Positions 33,331 through 42,774 of a stretch of DNA of 64,000 nucleotides are shown piece after piece. Under the pieces are notes generated by a model, which saw only the letters and a program-made list of their open reading frames with translations, was not told the origin of the DNA and did not search any database. Every line of letters begins with the position of its first letter. Position 1 is the first letter of the stretch. The position numbers and the translations under genes were made by a program. The DNA comes from Flavobacterium frigoritolerans (GTDB lineage Bacteria > Bacteroidota > Bacteroidia > Flavobacteriales > Flavobacteriaceae), in assembly GCF_025847275.1 (NCBI RefSeq), contig NZ_JAOZEV010000001.1:124001-188000 (forward strand), written 5' to 3'.

Positions 33331-35666
33331 TATAGATATATTTTCTTGTTTGGTTTACTACTCATATAAAATGTAATCTTTCCTCCGTTTACAATATCAC
33401 TGTGCTTTATTGTAGGGCTCGTAAGCAGTTTTCCGTTTAAGAGTACTTTACTAACAAACACATTTTTATCTGATTGATTTACTGTAGCTACTTCAAATGT
33501 TTTTCCATTTTCAAGATTAAAAATAGCATTTGCTACTAATGGACTTCCTAAACTATAATCTTCTGATCCTGGTGCAACGGGATAAAACCCTAAACTGCTA
33601 AAAATATACCAAGCACTCATTTGTCCAAAATCATCATTCCCTCCTAATCCATCAGGGCCATTTTTATACATTCTTTTTAAGATCATTCTGATTTTATCTT
33701 GTGCTTTCCATGGCGAATTTGTCCAATTGTATAAATAAACCACATGGTGTGAAGGCTCATTTCCATGTACATAATTACCAATAATTCCTTCTTTGGTAAT
33801 ATCCTCAGTATTTTCAAAATATTTGTCTGGTAAGTGCATCGAAAAAAGTGAATCTAATCTTCTTGTAAAAGCGTCTTTACCATTCATCATTTTTATCATT
33901 TCTGCAGGGTCTTGTGGTACATACAAACTGTAGTTCCAAGAATTTCCTTCAATAAAACCTTGCCCGTGTGTGTCTAATGGATCAAACTCTTTCTTGAATG
34001 TTCCATCATCAAGTTTAGGTCTCATGAAACCTGTTTTGGCATCGTATACATTTTTATAATTTGTTGCTCTTTTAGAGAACTCGTTATAAATTTCTTCTTT
34101 TCCTAACTTTTTGGCTGCTTGCGCAATTGCCCAATCATCATAAGCGTATTCTAAAGTTTTAGATACTGATGAACCATTTTTATCCTCAGGAACATATCCT
34201 TTTTTCATATAATATTCTAATCCATCATAATAAGGGACTTTAGCCGTATTAACAGTTGCTAAAAGCGCTTTATCAACATCAAAACCAGTATTCCCTTTTA
34301 CTATGGCATCTGCAATTACCGAAACACTATGATACCCAATCATACACCAGTTTTCATTGCCATAATGTGACCATATTGGTAACATTTTATGTACACTTTG
34401 GTCATAATGTGCCAACATCGAATTTATCATATCGGAGTTTCTTTTGGGCTGAACCAAATTAAATAACGGATGTAAAGCTCTGTACGTATCCCACAATGAA
34501 AAACTTGTATAATTCTGAAATGTAGTTGCTTGATGCACATTACCATCTAATCCTTTATATTTTCCATCGGTATCCATATATACTGTTGGCCCTAAAAAAG
34601 CATGGTACATTGCGGTATAAAAATTAACCATGTCTTCTTTTTGAATTGTTTGCACCTGAATTTTATTCAATTCTTTGTTCCAAATTTCTTGACTTTCTTT
34701 TTTAACTCTTTCAAAATCCCAATCTGAAATTTCTGCTTTCATATTAGCCAATGCCCCTTGGGTACTTACTGGAGAAATAGCAAATTTTATTTTAATTTTC
34801 TCATTTTCATTGGTATCAAAATCAAAGTATAATTTTAGGTTTGCTCCTGCCATTTCTGGAAAGTTTTTGGTTTGATCAAATCGTCCCCAAAAACCTTTAT
34901 ACACGTTTTTTTCAGGCGTAGCTTGTCCATATCCTTTAATTGGCTTACTAAAAGACATAGCAAAATACACTGTTCTTGTTCTAGCCCAGCCATTTGTCTG
35001 GCGATATCCTGTAATTAAGGTATCGTTCTCTACACGAACAAAAGTCCAAACATTCTTTTTATCATAGTTGTAAATCCCTGCTGTAAGATCTAAAATAATA
35101 TGTGCCTGATCTGACTTTGGAAATGTATATTGGTGCATCCCAACTCTTGTTGTTGCTGTAAGTTCGGCTTTGATATTATGATCTTCCAGAAGCACACTAT
35201 AATAGGCAGGTTCAGCTTTCTCTGTTTTATGTGAAAATACCGATCGATATCCTGTTTCGGGATGACTTGCTGTTCCGGGATTTAATTGTAATTTCCCTAT
35301 TGTAGGCATAATTAAAAAATCGCCTAAATCAGAATGTCCTGTACCGCTAAAATGGGTATGACTAAACCCCACTATCGTTTTATCTTCGTATTGATATCCC
35401 GCGCAATACTTGTAAACATCTTTATTATACTTACCATTTGTAGCATAGGGAATCGTATCGGTTTCTGGACTTAATTGCACACTCCCAAAAGGTACTGTTG
35501 CACCTGGATAAGTATGCCCCATCTTAGCAGTTCCTATCATTGGATCCACGTATTGAACTAAATCTTTAAGTTTGTTCGTTTTTTCCTGTCCGCTGATTTC
35601 ATAGAAAGGAATCAGCATTAAAACTGATAATCCGAAAAAGAATCTTTTGTTATTTACAATATTCAT
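33330..35666 (-). CDS. GH92 alpha-mannosidase
   Basis: A 778-residue exported calcium-dependent exo-alpha-mannosidase, the family that trims N-glycan or other alpha-mannosides. The signal peptide is at residues 1-27 (ending YEISGQ). The N-terminal beta-sandwich starts YVDPMIGTAKMGHTYPGATV (20 residues), the family signature, and contains GFSHTHFSGTGHSDLGD. The (alpha/alpha)6 barrel includes GNEPSHHVVYLYNW and GGNDDFGQMSAWYIFSSLGF (20 residues), where acidic catalytic and calcium residues lie. Length is typical. It stands alone and is 18 kb from the PUL. Confidence 0.95.
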   Translation of the reverse strand: MNIVNNKRFFFGLSVLMLIPFYEISGQEKTNKLKDLVQYVDPMIGTAKMGHTYPGATVPFGSVQLSPETDTIPYATNGKYNKDVYKYCAGYQYEDKTIVGFSHTHFSGTGHSDLGDFLIMPTIGKLQLNPGTASHPETGYRSVFSHKTEKAEPAYYSVLLEDHNIKAELTATTRVGMHQYTFPKSDQAHIILDLTAGIYNYDKKNVWTFVRVENDTLITGYRQTNGWARTRTVYFAMSFSKPIKGYGQATPEKNVYKGFWGRFDQTKNFPEMAGANLKLYFDFDTNENEKIKIKFAISPVSTQGALANMKAEISDWDFERVKKESQEIWNKELNKIQVQTIQKEDMVNFYTAMYHAFLGPTVYMDTDGKYKGLDGNVHQATTFQNYTSFSLWDTYRALHPLFNLVQPKRNSDMINSMLAHYDQSVHKMLPIWSHYGNENWCMIGYHSVSVIADAIVKGNTGFDVDKALLATVNTAKVPYYDGLEYYMKKGYVPEDKNGSSVSKTLEYAYDDWAIAQAAKKLGKEEIYNEFSKRATNYKNVYDAKTGFMRPKLDDGTFKKEFDPLDTHGQGFIEGNSWNYSLYVPQDPAEMIKMMNGKDAFTRRLDSLFSMHLPDKYFENTEDITKEGIIGNYVHGNEPSHHVVYLYNWTNSPWKAQDKIRMILKRMYKNGPDGLGGNDDFGQMSAWYIFSSLGFYPVAPGSEDYSLGSPLVANAIFNLENGKTFEVATVNQSDKNVFVSKVLLNGKLLTSPTIKHSDIVNGGKITFYMSSKPNKKIYL

Positions 35667-35866
35667 TAGGTCTTTTTTAATTTATGGTTGTCGGTTAATG
35701 GCGTTAATCTATTTTACTAAAACGATTTAATAAAACTTTCAGGTTAGAAAATTACAATAAATATTGGTTTTTTTAAAAATTACTTTGCAAATACTATCGA
35801 TGAAATTTGATTCTGAAGTTTAATACTGTATTCACTTACTTTTTTTAAAATAAAGCTAAAAATGAA

Positions 35867-35874
35867 TATCTTTG
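35867..35874 (+). promoter_or_regulatory. Candidate -7 element
   Basis: TATCTTTG fits TAnnTTTG. It lies 25 bp before the ATG at 35899. No convincing -33 element. Confidence 0.4.
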
Positions 35875-35898
35875 AGTAGTCAAAAAGTATTTAAGCTT

Positions 35899-36519
35899 AT
35901 GAAAAAACTCGCCTTATTATTGGTTTTCTTTTACTCTATAATGGGTTTTTCGCAAACAGTACAAAGCAAAATGCTGAGTAAAAACGAAATAATCGAAAGA
36001 AATTTAGATGGAGGGAAATTTCCCGTTTTCAAAGCCTTTGAATATCAAGACAAAGGCGGACTTTATGGATTAACTTTAAATGAAAATCAAAAAGTTATTT
36101 CGTCTAAAGATACGCTAAACACTAAAATTGAAGCTGTTTGCTATTTAAATGACCATGGAAACTATCTCGTAAAATGGACTATAAACGATTTAGTTGAAAG
36201 TGCCGAAGTTGAAGAAACGTCTATTTGGTTTTGGACAAAATATTGCAGCACTCAAGACATAGATGATGATGGATATATCGATCCAGTAATCGTTTATGGT
36301 ACCAAAACTGATGATGAAAATATAAGACGCATAAAAGTTATCACCGTTTACAAAGGCAAAAAATATGCTATCCGTGCTGTAGAGTGCGACTTAGACTATT
36401 GTAGAAGTTTTAAAAAAGATAAAAACTGGAATTTACTACCTCAGAAAATAAAAACACATATCGATAAATTACTTGCCAAAATTAGAAAAGAACAGCATGT
36501 ATTATTGAAAGATGGGTAG
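35899..36519 (+). CDS. Secreted hypothetical protein, EF-hand-like segment
   Basis: A 206-residue protein. The ATG at 35899 is preferred because a signal peptide starts there (MKKLALLLVFFYSIMGFSQ, 19 residues); the frame is open to a TTG at 35872. A segment DIDDDGYIDP (about residue 130) resembles a calcium-binding DxDxDG loop. It weakly resembles the flavobacterial M949_RS01915-type surface polysaccharide family, but this was not confirmed. It has no operon partner. Confidence 0.6.
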   Translation: MKKLALLLVFFYSIMGFSQTVQSKMLSKNEIIERNLDGGKFPVFKAFEYQDKGGLYGLTLNENQKVISSKDTLNTKIEAVCYLNDHGNYLVKWTINDLVESAEVEETSIWFWTKYCSTQDIDDDGYIDPVIVYGTKTDDENIRRIKVITVYKGKKYAIRAVECDLDYCRSFKKDKNWNLLPQKIKTHIDKLLAKIRKEQHVLLKDG

Positions 36520-36580
36520 AAACAAGGTTTTAATAGTTTGCTACCACTAATTTAAAAGATTATCGAGTTTCTTCCGATGA

Positions 36581-36605
36581 TTCTTCGACTCCGTTCAGAA
36601 TGACA
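36581..36605. repeat. Dispersed repeat unit (TTCGACTCCGYTCAG type)
   Basis: TTCTTCGACTCCGTTCAG followed by AATGACA. A close copy, TCCTTCGACTCCGCTCAG followed by GATGACA, lies at 63232-63256 inside the IcmF gene. The 36610-36690 flank is rich in CTTTGCGG-like words. Confidence 0.65.
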
Positions 36606-36721
36606 ATATTTGGGAAAAACTTTGTGATCTTTGTGTCTCTCGATAGCTATCGGGACTGTGTACTTTGCGGTTAAAAACTTTGCGGTTAATTTTTCTGCCA
36701 CTGATTATACCAGCAACTTAT

Positions 36722-37318
36722 TTATAGCTTTTGTCTCAGGTTTTCTTTTACCTCATCGAACCATTCTTCTCGTAGAATACTTAAAATGATTGAATCTCGA
36801 CGTACTTCGCTGCCAAAAGTAGGCATGTGATTTCGTAAAACTCCTTCGACTTTGCAACCGATACTTTTCATGGCTGCAATGCTTCGTTGGTTATTATTAT
36901 CAGCACGGAATTCTACGCGCTCCATTCCCAAAGTTTCAAAAGCAAATTGTAACAATAAGTATTTACAATGCTTGTTCAATCCTGTTCCTCTAAATGCCGA
37001 ACCGTACCAAGTATATCCTAATTGTAATGTTTTGAATGAAAGCTGTATATCGTAAAAACGCGTGCTTCCTGCGTATTTTCCTGATTTTTTATCGAAGACT
37101 ATAAAAGGAAATTCGGTTTTATTATCTCTTGCTTTTAATGCAATAGCTATATAATTCTCTAGATTTTCTTTTCCGTTGGCACGAATTAACGAATACTCCC
37201 AAGTTTCTGGTTCGTTAAGAGAAATCTCTAATAAGTTTTCGACGTCAGTTTTTTGCAAAGGTCGTAATAAAACTAAATCGTCTTCGAGTACTATATTTTC
37301 AGAGAAATTGAAATCCAT
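36722..37318 (-). CDS. GNAT-family N-acetyltransferase
   Basis: A 198-residue acetyltransferase of the RimJ/RimL type. The acetyl-CoA-binding region is visible in LQLGYTWYGSAFRGTGLNKH (20 residues) and the following KYLLLQFAFETLGMERVEFR (20 residues). The core sheet ends NNQRSIAAMKSIGCKVEGVL (20 residues). The substrate, a protein N-terminus or small amine, is unknown. Its stop lies near repeat-rich DNA. Confidence 0.88.
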   Translation of the reverse strand: MDFNFSENIVLEDDLVLLRPLQKTDVENLLEISLNEPETWEYSLIRANGKENLENYIAIALKARDNKTEFPFIVFDKKSGKYAGSTRFYDIQLSFKTLQLGYTWYGSAFRGTGLNKHCKYLLLQFAFETLGMERVEFRADNNNQRSIAAMKSIGCKVEGVLRNHMPTFGSEVRRDSIILSILREEWFDEVKENLRQKL

Positions 37319-37358
37319 TTTATTAAAAATCAGCTTTGTAATTTATTTAAAATTTTGG

Positions 37359-37715
37359 TTACTCATTCATATCATCATACCGTTCTGGAACTTGTGGATC
37401 GTAAAGCGGACATTTAAATTCTTCTAACGCATTTACCAGAATATCCATTGCTTTTCCTTCGGTTCCGTAACAATCGATTCTAATACTTTGTGGTGTAGTT
37501 ATTATCTGAAAAGCTCCTTTTCCTTCTTTGTTTTTCCAACTGTTGTCATCGACTTTCTCCCATTTAGAAAATAATGAACTAATCCTGTTTAGGATTACGG
37601 TAACAGGAAGTTGCTCTAAACCTTCGACGTCTTGCTCTTCAATAAGTGCTTCGTAAACTTCGTGATGGTTTAAATAAATTCCTTCTGAGTATTTCCAAAA
37701 AAGTAATTCGTACAT
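37359..37715 (-). CDS. Hypothetical protein
   Basis: A 118-residue soluble protein with a mixed alpha/beta pattern: an N-terminal aromatic segment YELLFWKYSEGIYLNHHEV, a WKNKEGKGAFQI core, and a C-terminal region containing KAMDILVNALEEFKCPLYDP (20 residues). No family was recognised. It lies between a GNAT gene and purM on the same strand with a repeat element upstream. Confidence 0.6.
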   Translation of the reverse strand: MYELLFWKYSEGIYLNHHEVYEALIEEQDVEGLEQLPVTVILNRISSLFSKWEKVDDNSWKNKEGKGAFQIITTPQSIRIDCYGTEGKAMDILVNALEEFKCPLYDPQVPERYDDMNE

Positions 37716-37731
37716 GATAACGTGATTTTTA

Positions 37732-37800
37732 GCCCCGATAGCAGCGGTATCCTTTTTGGGCGGTGTTCGCCCGAAAAGATATAGCGGATAGCGGGATTAG
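37732..37800. repeat. REP-like hairpin element
   Basis: Two arms of about 31 bp are roughly complementary around a GGGCG-gtgtt-CGCCC core. The left arm starts CCCCGATAGCAGCGGTATCC and the right arm ends AGCGGATAGCGGGATT. The element lies in the 180-bp gap between purM and the 37.4-kb gene. Confidence 0.65.
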
Positions 37801-37854
37801 CTCCTAAAAAAGCTAATTATTAATAAAAAGGTTCTGTTGAAACTCCAGTATAAA

Positions 37855-37893
37855 AACCTTTGCAACTCAGAACCTTTGAACCTTTGTACCTCA
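37855..37893 (-). repeat. 8-nt period array, copy at 37.9 kb
   Basis: The minus strand reads TGAGGTAC, AAAGGTTC, AAAGGTTC, TGAGTTGC, AAAGGTT. It ends a few bases before the stop codon of purM (37899). Confidence 0.65.
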
Positions 37894-37898
37894 AAATA

Positions 37899-39077
37899 TT
37901 AATATTCGAATGTACCGTATTCGCTGGTGATTGTCAGCTTCTTATCTTTGGATGCCTCTACTCTACCTACGATTTGTGCATCGACATTGAATGATTTTGA
38001 AATCGCAATTATATCTTGTGCAATCGCTTCAGGAACGTATAATTCCATGCGGTGACCACAATTAAATACTTGGTACATTTCTTTCCAATCTGTTTTAGAT
38101 TGTTCCTGAATTAATTGAAACAATGGTGGAACTGGAAATAAATTGTATTTTATGATGTGCAAATTCTGTACGAAATGAAGGATTTTTGTTTGTGCTCCTC
38201 CACTACAATGTACCATTCCGTGAATTTCTTCTGGCGTATATTTATCTAATATTTTCTTGATAATCGGCGCGTAGGTTCTTGTTGGTGAAAGAACCAATTG
38301 TCCTGCGTCTATCGGGCTATTTTCGACAGCATCGGTCAATTTTACTTGTCCTGAGTAAATTAATTCTTCGGGAACTGCTGCATCAAAACTTTCTGGATAT
38401 TTGGTTGCTAAATATTTACCGAATACATCGTGACGTGCCGATGTTAACCCGTTGCTTCCCATTCCTCCATTATAGCTTTTCTCGTATGTTGACTGACCAA
38501 ATGAAGCCAATCCTACAATTACATCTCCTGCTTTAATATTTGCATTGTCTACTACTTTTGAACGTTTCATACGTGCTGTTACTGTAGAATCTACAATTAT
38601 TGTACGTACAATGTCGCCAACATCGGCAGTTTCTCCTCCTGTTGAATGAATGGTTACTCCAAAAGTATCTAGTTCTTTTATCAGTTCTTCGGTTCCGTTG
38701 ATGATTGCTGAAATAACTTCGGCTGGAATTAGATTTTTATTTCTTCCGATTGTTGATGAAAGCAATATATTATCTGTTGCTCCTACACATAGTAAATCAT
38801 CTATGTTCATGATTAATGCATCTTGTGCAATTCCTTTCCATACTGATATGTCGCCTGTTTCTTTCCAATACATATAGGCCAAAGATGATTTTGTACCTGC
38901 ACCATCGGCATGCATAATAAGGCAATAATCTTGATCTTGGGTTAAATAGTCTGGAACAATTTTACAAAATGCTTGTGGAAACAGCCCTTTATCAATGTTT
39001 TTTATGGCGTTGTGTACGTCTTCTTTAGATGCCGAAACTCCTCTTTGTGCGTACCTTTTGCTAGAATCTGAACTCAT
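37899..39077 (-). CDS. purM: Phosphoribosylformylglycinamidine cyclo-ligase (AIR synthase)
   Basis: A 392-residue ATP-dependent enzyme that makes aminoimidazole ribotide in purine synthesis. The family features are RYAQRGVSASKEDVHNAI near the N-terminus, CLIMHADGAGTKSSLAYMYW (20 residues), and the glycine-rich TIHSTGGETADVGD. The Bacteroidota form is longer than the 345-residue E. coli enzyme, as here. It is monocistronic by spacing. Confidence 0.9.
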   Translation of the reverse strand: MSSDSSKRYAQRGVSASKEDVHNAIKNIDKGLFPQAFCKIVPDYLTQDQDYCLIMHADGAGTKSSLAYMYWKETGDISVWKGIAQDALIMNIDDLLCVGATDNILLSSTIGRNKNLIPAEVISAIINGTEELIKELDTFGVTIHSTGGETADVGDIVRTIIVDSTVTARMKRSKVVDNANIKAGDVIVGLASFGQSTYEKSYNGGMGSNGLTSARHDVFGKYLATKYPESFDAAVPEELIYSGQVKLTDAVENSPIDAGQLVLSPTRTYAPIIKKILDKYTPEEIHGMVHCSGGAQTKILHFVQNLHIIKYNLFPVPPLFQLIQEQSKTDWKEMYQVFNCGHRMELYVPEAIAQDIIAISKSFNVDAQIVGRVEASKDKKLTITSEYGTFEY

Positions 39078-39158
39078 GAAATTAGTTTGTGTTGTTGATG
39101 TGATGCAAAGATAACCAGTTTTTTTAATTGTTGCGTTTTATGACTGTCTGAAACATAA

Positions 39159-39195
39159 AAAAATCCGATAAGTTTGAGAATCTCATCGGATTTTT
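39159..39195. terminator. Terminator between the propeller lipoprotein and purM
   Basis: AAAAATCCGAT pairs with ATCGGATTTTT around a loop of 15 nt that contains GAGAATCTC. It follows the last gene of the curli operon. Confidence 0.8.
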
Positions 39196-39233
39196 AGAAA
39201 AAAAGTGCTTGGAAATCTAGATCCATACCACGA

Positions 39234-40724
39234 TTATTTCCATTCGGGCATTGATGCGTTTTGAAATAATGTGGTTCTTGATGATGTAGAACCACTTGTA
39301 TTATTGACACTTACTTTTTGTACGTTTTGAGCCGATATCCCGTCATTAGACGTATTTACAAATATGATTTCAGCCTCATTTGGTGAAAATTTCACATCTA
39401 AATCATTAAAACCATTTTGCTTTTGAGTTGTTAACTCTACTGCTGTGTTGGTTGAACGGTTGTACATGAAAATTCGGGAATCTAATCTTCGGTATGTTGA
39501 ATTCTCGAAACCTGAAACGTCTCTTGTAAAAATTACTTTCTGATTATCTACCGATATATTTAACCCGCTTGTCGCTCCGCTTAAACCTGTTTGTACTGTA
39601 TATAAAACTGTTCCTGACATATCTATTACATAAATTTCTACATTATATCCTGATCTGTCATTTACTTTTAATGCAATTTGGCTGCCATCTTGGCTCCAAT
39701 CACACTCGGATATAAATTTTCCGTTTGGCGTTTGAAACAATTGAATAAGTCCTCCTCCATCTGAATCTATACGATATAGTTTATCAAAATTTGGATATAT
39801 TATCTGACTTCCGTTTGTATTCCAGCAATAATTTACAAACTCCATATTAAATCCTGCAACAGGTACATAATTTGTAACTTTAAATACTCCCGACCCATCT
39901 GGATTCATAGTATATATCTGATTCTGAGAACCATCAGAGCTAAGGTACGCAATTTTATTTACACTTAAATTTTTTCTTGGTCTAAAACTATTAACATTTG
40001 CTGATGTTAATTGTAGTTGGTTTCCTGCTTCGTCAGCAGTGTATATAACGTTGTTATTATTCACTTTTTTAACATACAAAAATCTTGGATTTGGGAATGC
40101 CAAAGTTGTAAATGAATTGGTTACGCTATTAGTTGGCTTATTAATTCCATCAGAAGCAGCTACTTGCCAATAGTATTTTGTACTATAACTTAAATCTTTT
40201 ATTGCCAAGGTTGTCGTTTTAAGATCAGGATATATTTTAACCTCATCGGTCGTTCCATTTTTTACAGTAACGGTATAGGTTAAAGTATCTGATTCTTTAT
40301 CGGCAGCTGTCCATGTTAAATTTAAACTTAGAGCCTGATCTTTTGCATTATCAACTGGAGCTGTTAGCACCGGAATATCTGGCGGTTTATTATTTGCAGT
40401 AGATATTTCTAATTCAAATATAACTTGTACTGTAGCATCGGCTGCAACTTTTGCTGGTTCAAATCTGGCAATATAGCCGTCTTTTTGAGCCTGAAAAGAG
40501 TAATCTCCAACCAACACACCTTCCAGAATAAAATAACCGTCTTTATCTGTAAATACCGTACTTGTCGCAGGACTTGAGGATACACGCACATTTTCTATAG
40601 GCGTAAACGTTCCCGACTCGACGACTCTTCCTTTTACAGTTCCACTTGCTCCATCCTTCAATTGTTCTTCACTACAAGAAATCAAAAGAATAAAACACAC
40701 TAAAATTCTTAATCCTATTTTCAT
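39234..40724 (-). CDS. Lipoprotein with carboxypeptidase-regulatory, FN3 and TolB-like propeller domains
   Basis: A 496-residue surface or periplasmic lipoprotein. The lipobox is CFILLISCSEEQ (cysteine about residue 16). A CarboxypepD_reg-like domain spans about 30-110 (VKGRVVESGTFTPIENVRVS, 20 residues). A fibronectin-III domain spans about 118-210. The rest contains TolB/PD40-like propeller repeats (YLSSDGSQNQIYTMNPDGSG, 20 residues, and similar at about 290, 345 and 395). It is 84 nt behind csgG and the last gene of the curli unit, so it may assist curli assembly or anchoring. That role is inferred. Confidence 0.75.
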   Translation of the reverse strand: MKIGLRILVCFILLISCSEEQLKDGASGTVKGRVVESGTFTPIENVRVSSSPATSTVFTDKDGYFILEGVLVGDYSFQAQKDGYIARFEPAKVAADATVQVIFELEISTANNKPPDIPVLTAPVDNAKDQALSLNLTWTAADKESDTLTYTVTVKNGTTDEVKIYPDLKTTTLAIKDLSYSTKYYWQVAASDGINKPTNSVTNSFTTLAFPNPRFLYVKKVNNNNVIYTADEAGNQLQLTSANVNSFRPRKNLSVNKIAYLSSDGSQNQIYTMNPDGSGVFKVTNYVPVAGFNMEFVNYCWNTNGSQIIYPNFDKLYRIDSDGGGLIQLFQTPNGKFISECDWSQDGSQIALKVNDRSGYNVEIYVIDMSGTVLYTVQTGLSGATSGLNISVDNQKVIFTRDVSGFENSTYRRLDSRIFMYNRSTNTAVELTTQKQNGFNDLDVKFSPNEAEIIFVNTSNDGISAQNVQKVSVNNTSGSTSSRTTLFQNASMPEWK

Positions 40725-40808
40725 TTGTAGATTTTATTTATTAGACTTTTATCAAGTTTATCCGATGTGATTTTTCGAATGAGATATTTTTATTATTGTT
40801 AAGAAAAT

Positions 40809-42185
40809 TTACATTCTCTTTTTTTTATGATAGTTCTTTGGGAAATAATAGGTCACTCCTAAACCAAAACGCCAATAAAAATCATCCCTGACTCCGCTAT
40901 CAACATAATCTATCATATCTGTAAAATTCACATTGTATTCTCCGTACACTTTTATACCAAGATTACTTGTTACTAAATACTCTAGCCCTCCTCCAAACTG
41001 AACTTTACTATGAAAATTTTTATACTTGGAGTTGAATCCTAAACCTGCTCCTCCAAAAACAAAAGGCGTAAAAACATCGTGAGGCAATATTGACAATTCT
41101 AAATTTAAATCCAGCGTTGCATAACCTACATCTAACTTATCTTTATTACCGAGTTTAAAAACATTTGTCGAAGCACTAATATCAAAAGCTGGGGTAATAA
41201 AAACTTTTGCCGCGCCTCTCGCCATTGGTTTTGCAACCGGATTAGGATAATCGCCCTGCATATAAGTTGCCCCACCTGATAATTCCAGCCCAAAACGTCC
41301 TCTTCTCTCGGTTAGGTTTCTTCCATAAAGTTGTGCTAAATCGGCTTCGCTTTTTTCATTATCATAGCCAGCAACAAAATTATCTACCTGAACTTGTGGT
41401 GCATCTACTTCCCAAAGCTTATCTTTAATTCCGTCTACAATAAGTCCCTCAACTGCTTTTTCGATAGCTTCAGTAACGGCTAATTGTATGGGTTCATTTC
41501 TGGTAAAACCTGTTTCAACTTCCAGAAGCCTGTTTAGGTTTACATATCGAAATAAATTAGCATCGACACTTTGTGATAAAATGGTTTTGGAAACATAAAC
41601 GGTATTTAAAATTTTACCATTTGATGTTGAAACTAGTCTTAGATAGACTGTAACTCTATCTTGTCTATATCTTACCGAAGCTCCTGCACCAAAATATCGA
41701 GCACCAAAACCTCCTGTAATTATATTTGTATCATAGGATATAATACCTCCTTCTAGCAAAACACCTGCAAATAAAAGAGGCGTTAATGGGGCTTCTTTTT
41801 CATTAGGTTTAGTAGAATATTCCTGTCTTGTAGATCTAATAATGTTTCTTTCATTAAGTAAATTTCCCAAGTTTTCACGTTCAATTGGAATAAACCATTT
41901 TGAGTCTTCAAGTGCTTTTATTAAAATAGAAGTAGCGCCTTGTGTAACTGCTGTACTAAATGTGCTTCCTTGTTCGATGGCTTTATACTGTCCTGTTTGA
42001 TCTTTAAATTTATACACCCCAACAACAATTTGTTCTTTAGGTTTAGGAATATTGGTTAATGCCGAGGTAGCAGGTGTATTCTCTCCATAAATAGCTTTTT
42101 GTACTCCAACTGGTTGATTAAAATAGGCACCACAGCCAGAGAATAAAAGAACTATTAGAACTCCAAAAAGTGATTTTTGATTCAT
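40809..42185 (-). CDS. csgG: CsgG-type curli secretion channel with C-terminal beta-barrel
   Basis: A 458-residue outer-membrane lipoprotein (lipobox LFSGCGAYF, cysteine about 18). Residues about 20-290 match CsgG, the nonameric channel that exports curli subunits: QIVVGVYKFKDQTGQYK, KALEDSKWFIPIERENLGNL (20 residues), LNERNIIR and LLFAGVLLEGGIISYDTN. An extra region at about 300-458 contains aromatic alternating strands (FGLELSGGATYMQGDYPNP, 19 residues; FWRFGLGVTYYFPKN-like end) that predict as an 8-strand OmpA/OmpW-like barrel. E. coli CsgG is about 277 residues, so this is a fusion-like long form. Confidence 0.88.
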   Translation of the reverse strand: MNQKSLFGVLIVLLFSGCGAYFNQPVGVQKAIYGENTPATSALTNIPKPKEQIVVGVYKFKDQTGQYKAIEQGSTFSTAVTQGATSILIKALEDSKWFIPIERENLGNLLNERNIIRSTRQEYSTKPNEKEAPLTPLLFAGVLLEGGIISYDTNIITGGFGARYFGAGASVRYRQDRVTVYLRLVSTSNGKILNTVYVSKTILSQSVDANLFRYVNLNRLLEVETGFTRNEPIQLAVTEAIEKAVEGLIVDGIKDKLWEVDAPQVQVDNFVAGYDNEKSEADLAQLYGRNLTERRGRFGLELSGGATYMQGDYPNPVAKPMARGAAKVFITPAFDISASTNVFKLGNKDKLDVGYATLDLNLELSILPHDVFTPFVFGGAGLGFNSKYKNFHSKVQFGGGLEYLVTSNLGIKVYGEYNVNFTDMIDYVDSGVRDDFYWRFGLGVTYYFPKNYHKKKRM

Positions 42186-42255
42186 AAGTGAGTCTTTATT
42201 AACTTATTACCGATAAAAATGCGAAAGATAGTATTAGGCAATAAAAAACATAAGC

Positions 42256-42693
42256 CTAATTGTTTCCAGGAACAATTACTTGTGTTTGTTCTCCTGTTTC
42301 TATATCCAAGATATCTACAACTAATCCCAGATTAGAATCGTAAACATCTACAGACAATGTTCCAAAAACATACGATCCAGGTTTAATTCCTCCTCCTGTA
42401 CCAGTACCAGTGCCCATTCCTGTGCCAAACTGATCTTCAAACAAAGAGTTCGAAAGTTTATTCAACAATTGGTTGTTAAGATTTTCTTTGAAACGTTGTA
42501 AATCTGATTTTTGTTCGAATCCAGTAGTTTTATCTTCTTTGTAGTCATTTTGTGCTTGCGCCGAACTAAGCAGCCAATTGTAGTTAAAAGTATCTCCCCC
42601 AAAAGCTGGGTTGATAGGTTTGTATGCTAGATCTTGCGCAACTGAAGTAAAACATATTCCTAGTAAACAAAATAGTAAAGTTATTGTCTTCAT
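42256..42693 (-). CDS. csgF: CsgF-type curli assembly factor
   Basis: About 145 residues. The start is set at the ATG at 42693, where a signal peptide begins (MKTITLLFCLLGICFTSVAQ, 20 residues). The mature start DLAYKPINPAFGGDTFNYNW (20 residues) followed by LLSSAQAQNDY matches the CsgF signature (nPsFGGnpxNGxxLLxxAxaQN). CsgF sits on CsgG at the cell surface and helps nucleation. The glycine/threonine-rich linker (about 95-112) is unusual. Gene spacing to csgG is 70 nt. Confidence 0.9.
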   Translation of the reverse strand: MKTITLLFCLLGICFTSVAQDLAYKPINPAFGGDTFNYNWLLSSAQAQNDYKEDKTTGFEQKSDLQRFKENLNNQLLNKLSNSLFEDQFGTGMGTGTGTGGGIKPGSYVFGTLSVDVYDSNLGLVVDILDIETGEQTQVIVPGNN

Positions 42694-42774
42694 TTTGGTA
42701 TTTTTAGGGTTAAAAATAATGGCCAAAAAACATTCAATTAATCTATTCGAAAGTCAACTAATTAAATGTAAAAC

